From contig NZ_CP011131.1 of NCBI RefSeq assembly GCF_001442805.1, forward strand, positions 5,580,001 to 5,644,000: DNA of 64,000 nucleotides, read 5' to 3'. The DNA is from Lysobacter gummosus (GTDB taxonomy: Bacteria > Pseudomonadota > Gammaproteobacteria > Xanthomonadales > Xanthomonadaceae). Shown here one piece after another: positions 53,601 to 62,285 of this stretch. Positions within the stretch are counted from its first letter, which is position 1. Each line of letters starts with the position of its first letter. The notes beneath the pieces are model-generated. The model worked only from the letters and a program-made list of their open reading frames with translations. It was not told the DNA's origin and did no database searches. The translations under genes were made by a program, and so were the position numbers.

Positions 53601-56600
53601 CTGGACCTTGTAGGTGCCGGTCAGCACGCAGGTCGCCTTCGGCGCCAGCGTCGCGCAGGTGATCGTGTTCGGCGTCAGCTTGACGTCGCTCACCACCACG
53701 TTGACCAGATCCACATTGCCGGTGTTGGTCACCGTCACCGCATAGGTCAGCGTGTCGCCGACGCTCACCGTGCCGTTGCCGTCTTCGTCGGCGTTGCCGG
53801 TCACCGCCTTGGTCGAGGTCAGGGCCGGGGCCTGCGGCACCGGCTCTTCATGCTTCGGGTTGCACTGCGGATCGGGCGAGCCCAGCGGGCAGACGTTCGG
53901 CGTGTCGGTCTTCACCGTGGCCGTGTTCACCACCTTGCCGGCGTTGCCGTCGGCTTGCTGGACCTTGTAGGTGCCGGTCAGCACGCAGGTCGCCTTCGGC
54001 GCCAGCGTCGCGCAGGTGATCGTGTTCGGCGTCAGCTTGACGTCGCTCACCACCACGTTGACCAGATCCACATTGCCGGTGTTGGTCACCGTCACCGCAT
54101 AGGTCAGCGTGTCGCCGACGCTCACCGTGCCGTTGCCGTCTTCGTCGGCATTGCCGGTCACCGCCTTGGTCGAGGTCAGGGCAGGCGCCTGCGGCACCGG
54201 CTCTTCATGCTTCGGGTTGCACTGCGGATCGGGCGAGCCCAGCGGGCAGACGTTCGGCGTGTCGGTCTTCACCGTGGCCGTGTTCACGATCTTGCCGGCG
54301 TTGCCGTCGGCCTGCTGGACCTTGTAGGTGCCGGTCAGCACGCAGGTCGCCTTCGGCACCAGCGTTGCGCAGGTGATCGTGTTCGGCGTCAGCTTGACGT
54401 CGCTCACCACCACGTTGACCAGATCGACGTTGCCGGTGTTGGTCACCGTCACCGCGTAGGTCAGCGTGTCGCCGACGCTCACCGCGCCGTTGCCGTCTTC
54501 GTCGGCGTTGCCGGTCACCGCCTTGGTCGAAGTCAGGGCAGGCGCCTGCGGCACCGGCTCTTCATGCTTCGGGTTGCACTGCGGATCGGGCGAGCCCAGC
54601 GGACACGTGTTCGGCGTGTCGGTCTTCACCGTGGCCGTGTTCACCACCTTGCCGGCGTTGCCGTCGGCCTGCTGGACCTTGTAGGTGCCGGTCAGCACGC
54701 AGGTCGCCTTCGGCGCCAGCGTCGCGCAGGTGATCGTGTTCGGCGTCAGCTTGACGTCGCTCACCACCACGTTGACCAGATCCACATTGCCGGTGTTGGT
54801 CACCGTCACTGCGTAGGTCAGCGTGTCGCCCACGCTCACCGTGCCGTTGCCGTCTTCGTCGGCGTTGCCGGTCACCGCCTTGGTCGAGGTCAGGGCAGGT
54901 GCTTGCGGCACCGGAACGGTGACAGTCGGATTGCACTTGGCCTCCGTCGAGCCCGGCGGGCACGGCGGCGGCAGACCCGGCGGCGACTCGGCCGTCACTG
55001 TCGCCCGGTTGACGATCGATCCGGCGTTCGCGTCGCTCTGCTGGACCTTGTAGCTACCGGCCAGATCGCAGAACGCGTTAGGCGCCAGCGTCGCGCAGGT
55101 GACGGAATTCGGCGTGATCTTGTCGTCGCGCACAACCACGTTGCTCAGCGTCGCCGAACCGGTATTGGTCACACGGATCGTGTAGTGCAGCGTGTCGTTC
55201 ACGGTGATCGAACCGCTGCCGTCCTCGTCGTCGTTGGTGGTCTGCGTCTTCACGGACGTCAGATCGACCGCCTGGTCGTCGTTGGTGATCGAGCAGGTCG
55301 CGTCGTCGCCGCCGGCCAGCACCAGGCTGTCGCCAGTCAGGGTGCCGCCACCGGTGCACGCCCAGTTACCGGCCGAGTAACCGGCCACGTTGGTTTCGCT
55401 CAGGATGTAGGTGCCCGCACTGACCGCCGCATCGGTCACCGCCGTCGCACCGCTCGTGCCGGTGATCGTGGTCGGACCGGTCGCCGTCAACGGGAAGTTG
55501 GTCACCGTCGCGGTGCCGCCGTTGTCGTTGACCACCGTCTTTTCCAACGTCAGCGTCGCCGCCTGATCGTTGTTGGTGATCGAGCAGGTCACCGTCTCGC
55601 CACCGGCGATCACGACCGAGCCGGCATTGAACGTCGGGGTCACCGCGCCGGCCGCGCCGGTGCAGCTCCAGTTGCCTTCGGTGTAGCCGGCCACATCGGA
55701 CTCGGACAAGGTGTAGGTGCCGGCCGACACGCTCAGCGTGTTGGAGGTGTACACCGCGTTCTGCGGCGTGCCGCTGTTAGCGCCGAAGGTCAGCGTGCCG
55801 GCATCGGTGGTCAGGCCGAAGGCAGTGACCGTGGCGGTGCCGCCGTTGTCGTTGGTGATGTTCTTGACCAGCGTCAGGCTGGCCGCCTGATCGTTGTTGG
55901 TGATCGAGCAGGTCACCGTCTCGCCACCGGCGATCACGACCGAGCCGGCATTGAACGTCGGGGTCACCGCGCCGGCCACGCCGGTGCAGCTCCAGTTGCC
56001 TTCGGTGTAGCCGGCCACGTCGGACTCGGACAAGGTGTAGGTGCCGGCCGACACGCTCAGCGTGTTGGAGGTGTACACCGCGTTCTGCGGCGTGCCGCTG
56101 TTAGCGCCGAAGGTCAGCGTGCCGGCATCGGTGGTCAGGCCGAAGGCAGTGACCGTGGCGGTGCCGCCGTTGTCGTTGGTGATGTTCTTGACCAGCGTCA
56201 GGCTGGCCGCCTGATCGTTGTTGGTGATCGAGCAGGTCACCGTCTCGCCGCCCGCGATCACGACCGAGCCGGCATTGAACGTCGGGGTCACCGCACCGGC
56301 CGCGCCGGTGCAGCTCCAATTGCCTTCGGTGTAGCCGGCCACGTCGGACTCGGACAAGGTGTAGGTGCCGGCCGACACGCTCAGCGTGTTGGAGGTGTAC
56401 ACCGCGTTCTGCGGCGTGCCGCTGTTAGCGCCGAAGGTCAGCGTGCCGGCATCGGTGGTCAGGCCGAACGCGGTGACCGTGGCGGTGCCGCCGTTGTCGT
56501 TGGTGACGTTCTTGACCAGCGTCAGGCTGGCCGCCTGATCGTTGTTGGTGATCGAGCAGGTCACATCCTCGCCGCCGGCCAGCACCAGGCTGTCCCCGGT

Positions 56601-59600
56601 CAGCGTGCCGCCACCGGTGCACGCCCAGTTACCGGCCGTGTAACCGGCCACATTGGTTTCGCTCAGGGTGTAGGTACCCGCTGAGACCGCCGCATCGGTC
56701 ACCGCCGTCGCGCCACTCGTGCCGGTGATCGTGGTCGGGCCGGTTGCCGTCAACGGGAAGTTGGTCACCGTCGCGGTGCCGCCGTTGTCGTTGACCACCG
56801 TCTTTTCCAACGTCAGCGTCGCCGCCCGGTCGTTGTTGGTGATCGAGCAGGTCACATCCTCGCCGCCGGCCAGCACCAGGCTGTCGCCAGTCAGGGTGCC
56901 GCCGCCGGTGCAGGCCCACGCGCCGGCCGTGTAACCGGCCACGTTGGTTTCGCTCAGGGTGTAGGTGCCCGCACTGACCGCGGCATCGGTCACCGCCGTC
57001 GCGCCACTCGTGCCGGTGATCGTGGTCGGACCGGTCGCCGTCAACGGGAAGTTGGCCACCGTCGCGGTGCCGCCGTTGTCGTTAACCACCGTCTTTTCCA
57101 ACGTCAGCGTCGCCGCCTGATCGTTGTTGGTGATGGTGCAGGTCACGTCTTCGCCGCCGGCCAGCACCAGGCTGTCGCCGGTCAGCGTGCCGCCGCCGGT
57201 GCAGGCCCACGCGCCGGCCGTGTAACCGGCTACATTGGTTTCGCTCAGGGTGTAGGTGCCCGCCGAGACCGCCGCATCGGTCACCGCCGTCGCGCCGCTC
57301 GTACCGGTGATCGTGGTCGGGCCGGTCGCCGTCAACGGGAAGTTGGTCACCGTCGCGGTGCCGCCGTTGTCGTTGGTCACCGTCTTTTCCAACGTCAGCG
57401 TCGCCGCCTGATCGTTGTTATTGATGGTGCAGGTCACGTCTTCGCCGCCGGCCAGCACCAGGCTGTCGCCGGTCAGCGTGCCGCCGCCGGTGCACGCCCA
57501 CGCGCCGGCCGTGTAACCGGCCACGTTGGTTTCGCTCAGGATGTAGGTGCCCGCCGAGACCGCCGCATCGGTCACCGCCGTCGCGCCGCTCGTACCGGTG
57601 ATCGTGGTCGGGCCGGTCGCCGTCAACGGGAAGTTGGTCACCGTCGCGGTGCCGCCGTTGTCGTTGGTCACCGTCTTTTCCAACGTCAGCGTCGCCGCCT
57701 GATCGTTGTTATTGATGGTGCAGGTCACGTCTTCGCCGCCGGCCAGCACCAGGCTGTCGCCGGTCAGCGTGCCGCCGCCGGTGCACGCCCACGCGCCGGC
57801 CGTGTAACCGGCCACGTTGGTTTCGCTCAGGATGTAGGTGCCCGCCGAGACCGCCGCATCGGTCACCGCCGTCGCGCCGCTCGTACCGGTGATCGTGGTC
57901 GGGCCGGTCGCCGTCAACGGGAAGTTGGTCACCGTCGCGGTGCCGCCGTTGTCGTTGGTCACCGTCTTTTCCAACGTCAGCGTCGCCGCCTGATCGTTGT
58001 TATTGATGGTGCAGGTCACGTCTTCGCCGCCGGCCAGCACCAGGCTGTCGCCGGTCAGCGTGCCGCCGCCGGTGCACGCCCACGCGCCGGCCGTGTAACC
58101 GGCCACGTTGGTTTCGCTCAGGATGTAGGTGCCCGCGCTGACCGCCGCATCGGTCACCGCCGTCGCGCCGCTCGTACCGGTGATCGTGGTCGGGCCGGTC
58201 GCCGTCAACGGGAAGTTGGTCACCGTCGCGGTGCCGCCGTTGTCGTTGGTCACCGTCTTTTCCAACGTCAGCGTCGCCGCCTGATCGTTGTTATTGATGG
58301 TGCAGGTCACGTCTTCGCCGCCGGCCAGCACCAGGCTGTCGCCGGTCAGCGTGCCGCCGCCGGTGCACGCCCACGCCCCCGCCGTGTAGCCCGCCGGACC
58401 GCCGGTCTCGGACAAGGTGTAGGTGCCGGCATTCACCGCCGCGTCGGTCACCGCCGGCGCACCGCTCGCGCCGCTGATGTCGGTCGGGCCGTCGGCTCCC
58501 AGCGTCCACGCTGTCGCCACCGCCGTGCCGCCGTTGTCGTTGGTCACCGTCTTGACCAGGGTCAGCGTCGCGGCCCGGTCGTCGTTGTTGATGGTGCAGG
58601 TCACGTCTTCGCCGCCGGCCAGCACCAGGCTCTCGCCGGTCAGCGTGCCGCCGCCGGTGCACGCCCACGCCCCCGCCGTGTAGCCCGCCGGACCGCCGGT
58701 CTCGGACAAGGTGTAGGTGCCTGCATTCACCGCCGCGTCGGTCACCGCCGGCGCACCGCTCGCGCCGCTGATGTCGGTCGGGCCGTCGGCTCCCAGCGTC
58801 CACGCTGTCGCCACCGCCGTGCCGCCGTTGTCGTTGGTCACCGTCTTGACCAGGGTCAGCGTCGCGGCCCGGTCGTCGTTGTTGATGGTGCAGGTCACGT
58901 CTTCGCCGCCGGCCAGCACCAGGCTGTCGCCGGTCAGCGTGCCGCCGCCGGTGCACGCCCATGCCCCGGCCGTGTAGCCCGCCGGACCGCCGGTCTCGGA
59001 CAAGGTGTAGGTGCCGGCATTCACCGCCGCGTCCGTCACCGCCGGCGCACCGCTCGCGCCGCTGATGTCGGTCGGGCCGTCGGCTCCCAGCGTCCACGCT
59101 GTCGCCACCGCCGTGCCGCCGTTGTCGTTGGTCACCGTCTTGACCAGGGTCAGCGTCGCCGCCTGGTCGTTATTGGTGATCGAGCAGGTCACCGTCTCGC
59201 CGCCGGCGATCACTACCGAGCCGGCGTTGAACGCCGGGGTCACCGTGCCGGCCGCACCCGTGCAGCTCCAGTCGCCTTCGGTGTAACCCGCGCGATCGGC
59301 TTCGGTCAGGGTGTAGGTACCGGCCGACACGCTCAACGTGTTGGAGGTGTACACCGCTGCCTGCGCCGTGCCGCTGTTGGCGCCGAAGGTCAGCGTGCCG
59401 GCATTGGTCGTCAGGCTGAAGTCGGCGACCGTCGCCGTGCCGCCGTTGTCGTTGGTGATGTTCTTCACCAACGTCAGGCTCGCCGCCTGATCGTTATTGG
59501 TGATCGAACAGGTCACCGTCTCGCCGCCAGCGATCACCACCGAGCCGGCGTTGAACGCCGGGGTCACCGTGCCGGCCGCACCCGTGCAGCTCCAGTCGCC

Positions 59601-60986
59601 TTCGGTGTAACCCGCGCGATCGGCTTCGGTCAGGGTGTAGGTACCGGCCGACACGCTCAACGTGTTGGAGGTGTACACCGCTGCCTGCGCCGTGCCGCTG
59701 TTGGCGCCGAAGGTCAGCGTGCCGGCATTGGTCGTCAGGCTGAAGTCGGCGACCGTCGCCGTGCCGCCGTTGTCGTTGGTGATGTTCTTCACCAACGTCA
59801 GGCTCGCCGCCTGATCGTTATTGGTGATCGAACAGGTCACCGTCTCGCCGCCAGCGATCACCACCGAGCCGGCGTTGAACGCCGGGGTCACCGTGCCGGC
59901 CGCACCCGTGCAGCTCCAGTCGCCTTCGGTGTAACCCGCGCGATCGGCTTCGGTCAGGGTGTAGGTACCGGCCGACACGCTCAACGTGTTGGAGGTGTAC
60001 ACCGCTGCCTGCGCCGTGCCGCTGTTGGCGCCGAAGGTCAGCGTGCCGGCATTGGTCGTCAGGCTGAAGTCGGCGACCGTCGCCGTGCCGCCGTTGTCGT
60101 TGGTGATGTTCTTCACCAACGTCAGGCTCGCCGCCTGATCGTTATTGGTGATCGAACAGGTCACCGTCTCGCCGCCAGCGATCACCACCGAGCCGGCGTT
60201 GAACGCCGGGGTCACCGTGCCGGCCGCACCCGTGCAGCTCCAGTCGCCTTCGGTGTAACCCGCGCGATCGGCTTCGGTCAGGGTGTAGGTACCGGCCGAC
60301 ACGCTCAACGTGTTGGAGGTGTACACCGCTGCCTGCGCCGTGCCGCTGTTGGCGCCGAAGGTCAGCGTGCCGGCATTGGTCGTCAGGCTGAAGTCGGTGA
60401 CCGTCGCCGTGCCGCCGTTGTCGTTGGTGATGTTCTTGACCAGCGTCAGGCTGGCTGCCTGATCGTTGTTGTTGATGGTGCAGGTCGCGTTATCGCCCGC
60501 CGCCAGTGTGACCGTGTTGGAAACGATCGCCGCGCCGCTGTTGATGACGCAGCTGTATGTGCCGGCGGTGTAGCCCGTCGGGCCGCCCGACTCGGACAGG
60601 GTGTAGGTGCCCGCGGGAACGGACGCGTTGGTGACGTTCGCGGTGCCGGTGGCGCCGGTGATGGTGGTGGTCCCGGCGGTCGCGGTGAGCGTCCACGCCG
60701 TCGCCACCGCGGTGCCACCGTTATCGTTGGTCACTGTCTTGACCAAGGTCAGCCTGGGCCGGATCGGATCGCTGTCCTGGGAAGTGCACACCCCGCCGAC
60801 GAAGGTCTGGCCGGCTTGGTTGCAGTTGGTGCCGGGATTGGTCACGCCGTTCGGAGGAGAGACCGAGCCGCGGTTGACCGCGTTCTGAGAGAAAGCCGGC
60901 AGGGCCACGAGCATCGCGAACGCCAACACGACACATTGACGAACACGACGCAGCTGCGCCCACATGGCTTGGTCGGAATCGGTCAC
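50646..60986 (-). CDS. Giant secreted repeat protein with OmpA-like C terminus
   Basis: About 3,446 residues from a GTG at 60986 (AGGGGG before it); an ATG at 60965 is the alternative. A signal peptide is at residues 10-35 (QLRRVRQCVVLAFAMLVALPAFS). Residues about 80-1908 hold 18 prealbumin-like repeats of 97-108 residues, each opening LTLxKxxxNDNGGTA and closing TCxIxNxDxA with two cysteines. Residues about 1910-3000 hold nine DUF11-like repeats; six are near-identical 119-residue copies with four cysteines. A calcium-type segment VFDDRDEDGWQD and a carboxypeptidase-regulatory-like segment (GRYHLEGVSGG) precede two OmpA-like domains; only the second has the peptidoglycan motif (HTDLRASDAYNVDLGLRRAKAV). 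It is probably a surface structure anchored to peptidoglycan. Confidence 0.9.
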   Translation of the reverse strand: MTDSDQAMWAQLRRVRQCVVLAFAMLVALPAFSQNAVNRGSVSPPNGVTNPGTNCNQAGQTFVGGVCTSQDSDPIRPRLTLVKTVTNDNGGTAVATAWTLTATAGTTTITGATGTANVTNASVPAGTYTLSESGGPTGYTAGTYSCVINSGAAIVSNTVTLAAGDNATCTINNNDQAASLTLVKNITNDNGGTATVTDFSLTTNAGTLTFGANSGTAQAAVYTSNTLSVSAGTYTLTEADRAGYTEGDWSCTGAAGTVTPAFNAGSVVIAGGETVTCSITNNDQAASLTLVKNITNDNGGTATVADFSLTTNAGTLTFGANSGTAQAAVYTSNTLSVSAGTYTLTEADRAGYTEGDWSCTGAAGTVTPAFNAGSVVIAGGETVTCSITNNDQAASLTLVKNITNDNGGTATVADFSLTTNAGTLTFGANSGTAQAAVYTSNTLSVSAGTYTLTEADRAGYTEGDWSCTGAAGTVTPAFNAGSVVIAGGETVTCSITNNDQAASLTLVKNITNDNGGTATVADFSLTTNAGTLTFGANSGTAQAAVYTSNTLSVSAGTYTLTEADRAGYTEGDWSCTGAAGTVTPAFNAGSVVIAGGETVTCSITNNDQAATLTLVKTVTNDNGGTAVATAWTLGADGPTDISGASGAPAVTDAAVNAGTYTLSETGGPAGYTAGAWACTGGGTLTGDSLVLAGGEDVTCTINNDDRAATLTLVKTVTNDNGGTAVATAWTLGADGPTDISGASGAPAVTDAAVNAGTYTLSETGGPAGYTAGAWACTGGGTLTGESLVLAGGEDVTCTINNDDRAATLTLVKTVTNDNGGTAVATAWTLGADGPTDISGASGAPAVTDAAVNAGTYTLSETGGPAGYTAGAWACTGGGTLTGDSLVLAGGEDVTCTINNNDQAATLTLEKTVTNDNGGTATVTNFPLTATGPTTITGTSGATAVTDAAVSAGTYILSETNVAGYTAGAWACTGGGTLTGDSLVLAGGEDVTCTINNNDQAATLTLEKTVTNDNGGTATVTNFPLTATGPTTITGTSGATAVTDAAVSAGTYILSETNVAGYTAGAWACTGGGTLTGDSLVLAGGEDVTCTINNNDQAATLTLEKTVTNDNGGTATVTNFPLTATGPTTITGTSGATAVTDAAVSAGTYILSETNVAGYTAGAWACTGGGTLTGDSLVLAGGEDVTCTINNNDQAATLTLEKTVTNDNGGTATVTNFPLTATGPTTITGTSGATAVTDAAVSAGTYTLSETNVAGYTAGAWACTGGGTLTGDSLVLAGGEDVTCTITNNDQAATLTLEKTVVNDNGGTATVANFPLTATGPTTITGTSGATAVTDAAVSAGTYTLSETNVAGYTAGAWACTGGGTLTGDSLVLAGGEDVTCSITNNDRAATLTLEKTVVNDNGGTATVTNFPLTATGPTTITGTSGATAVTDAAVSAGTYTLSETNVAGYTAGNWACTGGGTLTGDSLVLAGGEDVTCSITNNDQAASLTLVKNVTNDNGGTATVTAFGLTTDAGTLTFGANSGTPQNAVYTSNTLSVSAGTYTLSESDVAGYTEGNWSCTGAAGAVTPTFNAGSVVIAGGETVTCSITNNDQAASLTLVKNITNDNGGTATVTAFGLTTDAGTLTFGANSGTPQNAVYTSNTLSVSAGTYTLSESDVAGYTEGNWSCTGVAGAVTPTFNAGSVVIAGGETVTCSITNNDQAASLTLVKNITNDNGGTATVTAFGLTTDAGTLTFGANSGTPQNAVYTSNTLSVSAGTYTLSESDVAGYTEGNWSCTGAAGAVTPTFNAGSVVIAGGETVTCSITNNDQAATLTLEKTVVNDNGGTATVTNFPLTATGPTTITGTSGATAVTDAAVSAGTYILSETNVAGYSAGNWACTGGGTLTGDSLVLAGGDDATCSITNDDQAVDLTSVKTQTTNDDEDGSGSITVNDTLHYTIRVTNTGSATLSNVVVRDDKITPNSVTCATLAPNAFCDLAGSYKVQQSDANAGSIVNRATVTAESPPGLPPPCPPGSTEAKCNPTVTVPVPQAPALTSTKAVTGNADEDGNGTVSVGDTLTYAVTVTNTGNVDLVNVVVSDVKLTPNTITCATLAPKATCVLTGTYKVQQADGNAGKVVNTATVKTDTPNTCPLGSPDPQCNPKHEEPVPQAPALTSTKAVTGNADEDGNGAVSVGDTLTYAVTVTNTGNVDLVNVVVSDVKLTPNTITCATLVPKATCVLTGTYKVQQADGNAGKIVNTATVKTDTPNVCPLGSPDPQCNPKHEEPVPQAPALTSTKAVTGNADEDGNGTVSVGDTLTYAVTVTNTGNVDLVNVVVSDVKLTPNTITCATLAPKATCVLTGTYKVQQADGNAGKVVNTATVKTDTPNVCPLGSPDPQCNPKHEEPVPQAPALTSTKAVTGNADEDGNGTVSVGDTLTYAVTVTNTGNVDLVNVVVSDVKLTPNTITCATLAPKATCVLTGTYKVQQADGNAGKVVNTATVKTDTPNTCPLGSPDPQCNPKHEEPVPQAPALTSTKAVTGNADEDGNGTVSVGDTLTYAVTVTNTGNVDLVNVVVSDVKLTPNTITCATLAPKATCVLTGTYKVQQADGNAGKVVNTATVKTDTPNTCPLGSPDPQCNPKHEEPVPQAPALTSTKAVTGNADEDGNGTVSVGDTLTYAVTVTNTGNVDLVNVVVSDVKLTPNTITCATLAPKATCVLTGTYKVQQADGNAGKVVNTATVKTDTPNTCPPGSPDPNCNPTVTTPIEARPAVAIVKVATLTVDQGTQGVGNVGDVITYTVRITNTGNITLNDMGTSDVLETYPATSLNCGATTLAPGASTDCNPYTHTITRDEANAGGTLDNVVTVTARYGGGGSGGGGSTSGTATAQGLALMPVESEETADLFVSKQVNPRDVKIGDLVRYTVTIKNIGITDAIDATLTDTPPAGFTLVEGSLQVADRDGAGRQVGSYPIKVDQIDIKAGDSATVVYLLRVGAGVRPGTHINHAYAEDGGKRSNEATAEVRLVADPLLDESLLVGTVFDDRDEDGWQDPADLTQVRVQGGFAADAYVANSTTVDRGDGAKPEPDASSPMLHGIALGKIAGRQSEADPVAKHQVVISQLLREAKFSDDFVLTTAQGVTLRMDAVGNTRVERDGDAAKGLTGADPKVERRIAQTQGGYRVDYVVSNHGIDEHGIPGVRVASVEGLLIETDQFGRYHLEGVSGGAWERGRNFILKVDPATLPPGAKLTTDNPLVRRLTPGVPVRFDFGVKMPPGQTTQTEQVEMRIGEVLFTPNSAEVTPAYLPAVENMAAKVKEYGGGEIVITANGESEALAMDRALAVRKSLEGMIDPQLLKSVQVSVRTDVTDPTSMVVGFAEWPLLGTVLFDTDKATIKPKFEPVIAKIAAAMEQLRGTRVIITGHTDLRASDAYNVDLGLRRAKAVFDAIVAHASPDLRQHLRVDISNDPAAPADKPGK
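52763..54905 (-). repeat. Six tandem 357-nt DUF11-like repeats
   Basis: Six copies of a 119-codon unit, exact period 357 nt (for example the phrase encoding GNGTVSVGD recurs at equal spacing). Differences are few (GTV or GAV, NTC or NVC near the unit end) and mostly single bases, showing recent duplication or gene conversion. Confidence 0.95.
55262..60749 (-). repeat. Eighteen prealbumin-like tandem repeats in three subtypes
   Basis: In order from the N terminus: one 101-codon unit, four of 108 codons (period 324 nt), three of 98 (period 294), six of 97 (period 291), three of 108 and one of 97. Copies within a block are almost identical at the DNA level, while blocks differ from each other, which indicates local amplification after divergence. 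Confidence 0.95.
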
Positions 60987-61546
60987 AACGCCCCCTAACA
61001 CCAAAAAAATCGAATACCGGTTGGCCACAGGGACGTTCGTCTCCGCAGCGCTTGCAATCCTGATCGGAGAAAGTATCCAGAACAGGACACTCGCGTAAAT
61101 GCTGTGCCGACGGCTATAGGTGTGCCCCGGGGGCAATCCCGGGCGTGGCGATCGGGGTCTGCAGAGGCAAAAGGCCGAAACTGGCGGGGAAAACGATCGC
61201 AAGGCGCGCAATCCGGCGAAAATGCCGCCTGCTGGTGCGATCGGGAATTTCAGACGAGTCCTAAGCCGCCCTCGCCTTAAAGACCGGGTTGCCGCGCCCC
61301 GAATTCGCGATCTGCGCGCCCACCACGCCTGTCCGGGGGCCGGACCCTGTCGGTTTCGGCTCCGGCGGGCCGACCGGACCAGGAAAATTTCTCTTATTTG
61401 AGCCGCCGCCGCACTCTGGGCGCGTCCTGGACATGCCAAAATGAGGTCCAGAGGCGGTAAGTTTCGAATCAGAAGTTTTCGGCGAGCCCGGCTGTTCCGG
61501 TCCTGACCCGGCCGGCCCGGACCCGTCCCAGCCCCGGAGACATGGG
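60987..61546. other. Divergent promoter region of the giant-protein operon
   Basis: 560 nt between the giant gene and the XRE-cupin regulator. It contains a 13-bp palindrome (TGCCCC, G, GGGGCA) at 61123-61135, a possible operator, and an A-run (seven A) at 61002-61008. I see no gene and no clear sigma-70 boxes. Confidence 0.45.
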
Positions 61547-62173
61547 ATGAAGTCGCAACAACCGACGATCGGCGGCCTGCTGCGCTCCTTGCGAGCACGC
61601 AATCAATGGACGCTCAAGCAGATGAGCGAGCATTCCGGCATTCCGCTATCGACCTTGTCCAAGATCGAACACGATCGCTTGTCGCTGACCTACGACAAGC
61701 TGTTCCAGCTCAGTCAGCGACTGGGCCTGAGCATGTCCGAGCTGTTCGCCGAAACCGCGGTGCCGGCGACTCGCGCGGTCACCGCGCGACGCAGTCTGGG
61801 GCGGATGCGCGATGCCACGCGGGTCACCAGCAAGAACTACGATGCGTACTACTTATGCACGGAATTACGGCGTAAACGCATGATTCCGTCGGTCACGCAC
61901 ATCCGCGCGAACAGCCTCAAGGCGTTCGGCCCACTGGTGCGCAATCAGGGCGAGGAGTTCGTCTACGTGCTCGAAGGCACGGTCGAGCTGCATACCGAGT
62001 TCTACGATGTCGCCGTGCTGCAGGCCGGCGAAGGCAGCTACATCGACGCCAACATGGGCCATGCCTATGTGCTCGGCGACGGCTGCACGGCGGCGAGCGT
62101 GTTGGCGGTATGCGCCGCGGGCGACGACGAAGATCTGTTGGCGACGCTGCTGGCCCACCAGGACGAAGGCTGA
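61547..62173 (+). CDS. XRE-family regulator with cupin sensor domain
   Basis: A 208-residue regulator: residues 8-65 carry the XRE helix-turn-helix (LLRSLRARNQWTLKQMSEH, IPLSTLSKIEHDRLSLTYDKLFQL), and residues 115-190 a cupin_2 domain (NQGEEFVYVLEGTVELH, VLQAGEGSYIDANMGHAYVLG). Similar regulators sense small metabolites. It is divergent from the giant-protein operon and is the likeliest controller of it. No ligand is predictable. The frame is intact. Confidence 0.93.
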   Translation: MKSQQPTIGGLLRSLRARNQWTLKQMSEHSGIPLSTLSKIEHDRLSLTYDKLFQLSQRLGLSMSELFAETAVPATRAVTARRSLGRMRDATRVTSKNYDAYYLCTELRRKRMIPSVTHIRANSLKAFGPLVRNQGEEFVYVLEGTVELHTEFYDVAVLQAGEGSYIDANMGHAYVLGDGCTAASVLAVCAAGDDEDLLATLLAHQDEG

Positions 62174-62252
62174 GCGCCCCCGCATCGCCTTGGCTGCACT
62201 GCCGTCGATCGGCCGACGTCCGCCATGGCGTTATTGAAGCGCGCGCACTCTG

Positions 62253-62280
62253 TTGAAATTTTCCAATTAGAGAATACACT
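62253..62280 (+). promoter_or_regulatory. Candidate sigma-70 promoter of the sRNA
   Basis: TTGAAA (62253-62258), 16 nt, TACACT (62275-62280), in a short A/T-rich island within GC-rich DNA. Five of six and four of six consensus bases match. Confidence 0.5.
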
Positions 62281-62285
62281 CCAGC

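Noticed and set aside
52763..54905. Regular 357-nt direct repeats considered as a CRISPR-like or satellite array
   Set aside because: Units are far too long, lie in frame within a coding sequence and encode DUF11-like domains.
50703..56684. A 1,993-codon open frame on the plus strand across the repeat gene
   Set aside because: Antisense shadow of the repeats. It has no ribosome site and its repeated phrases are the complement of the real repeats.
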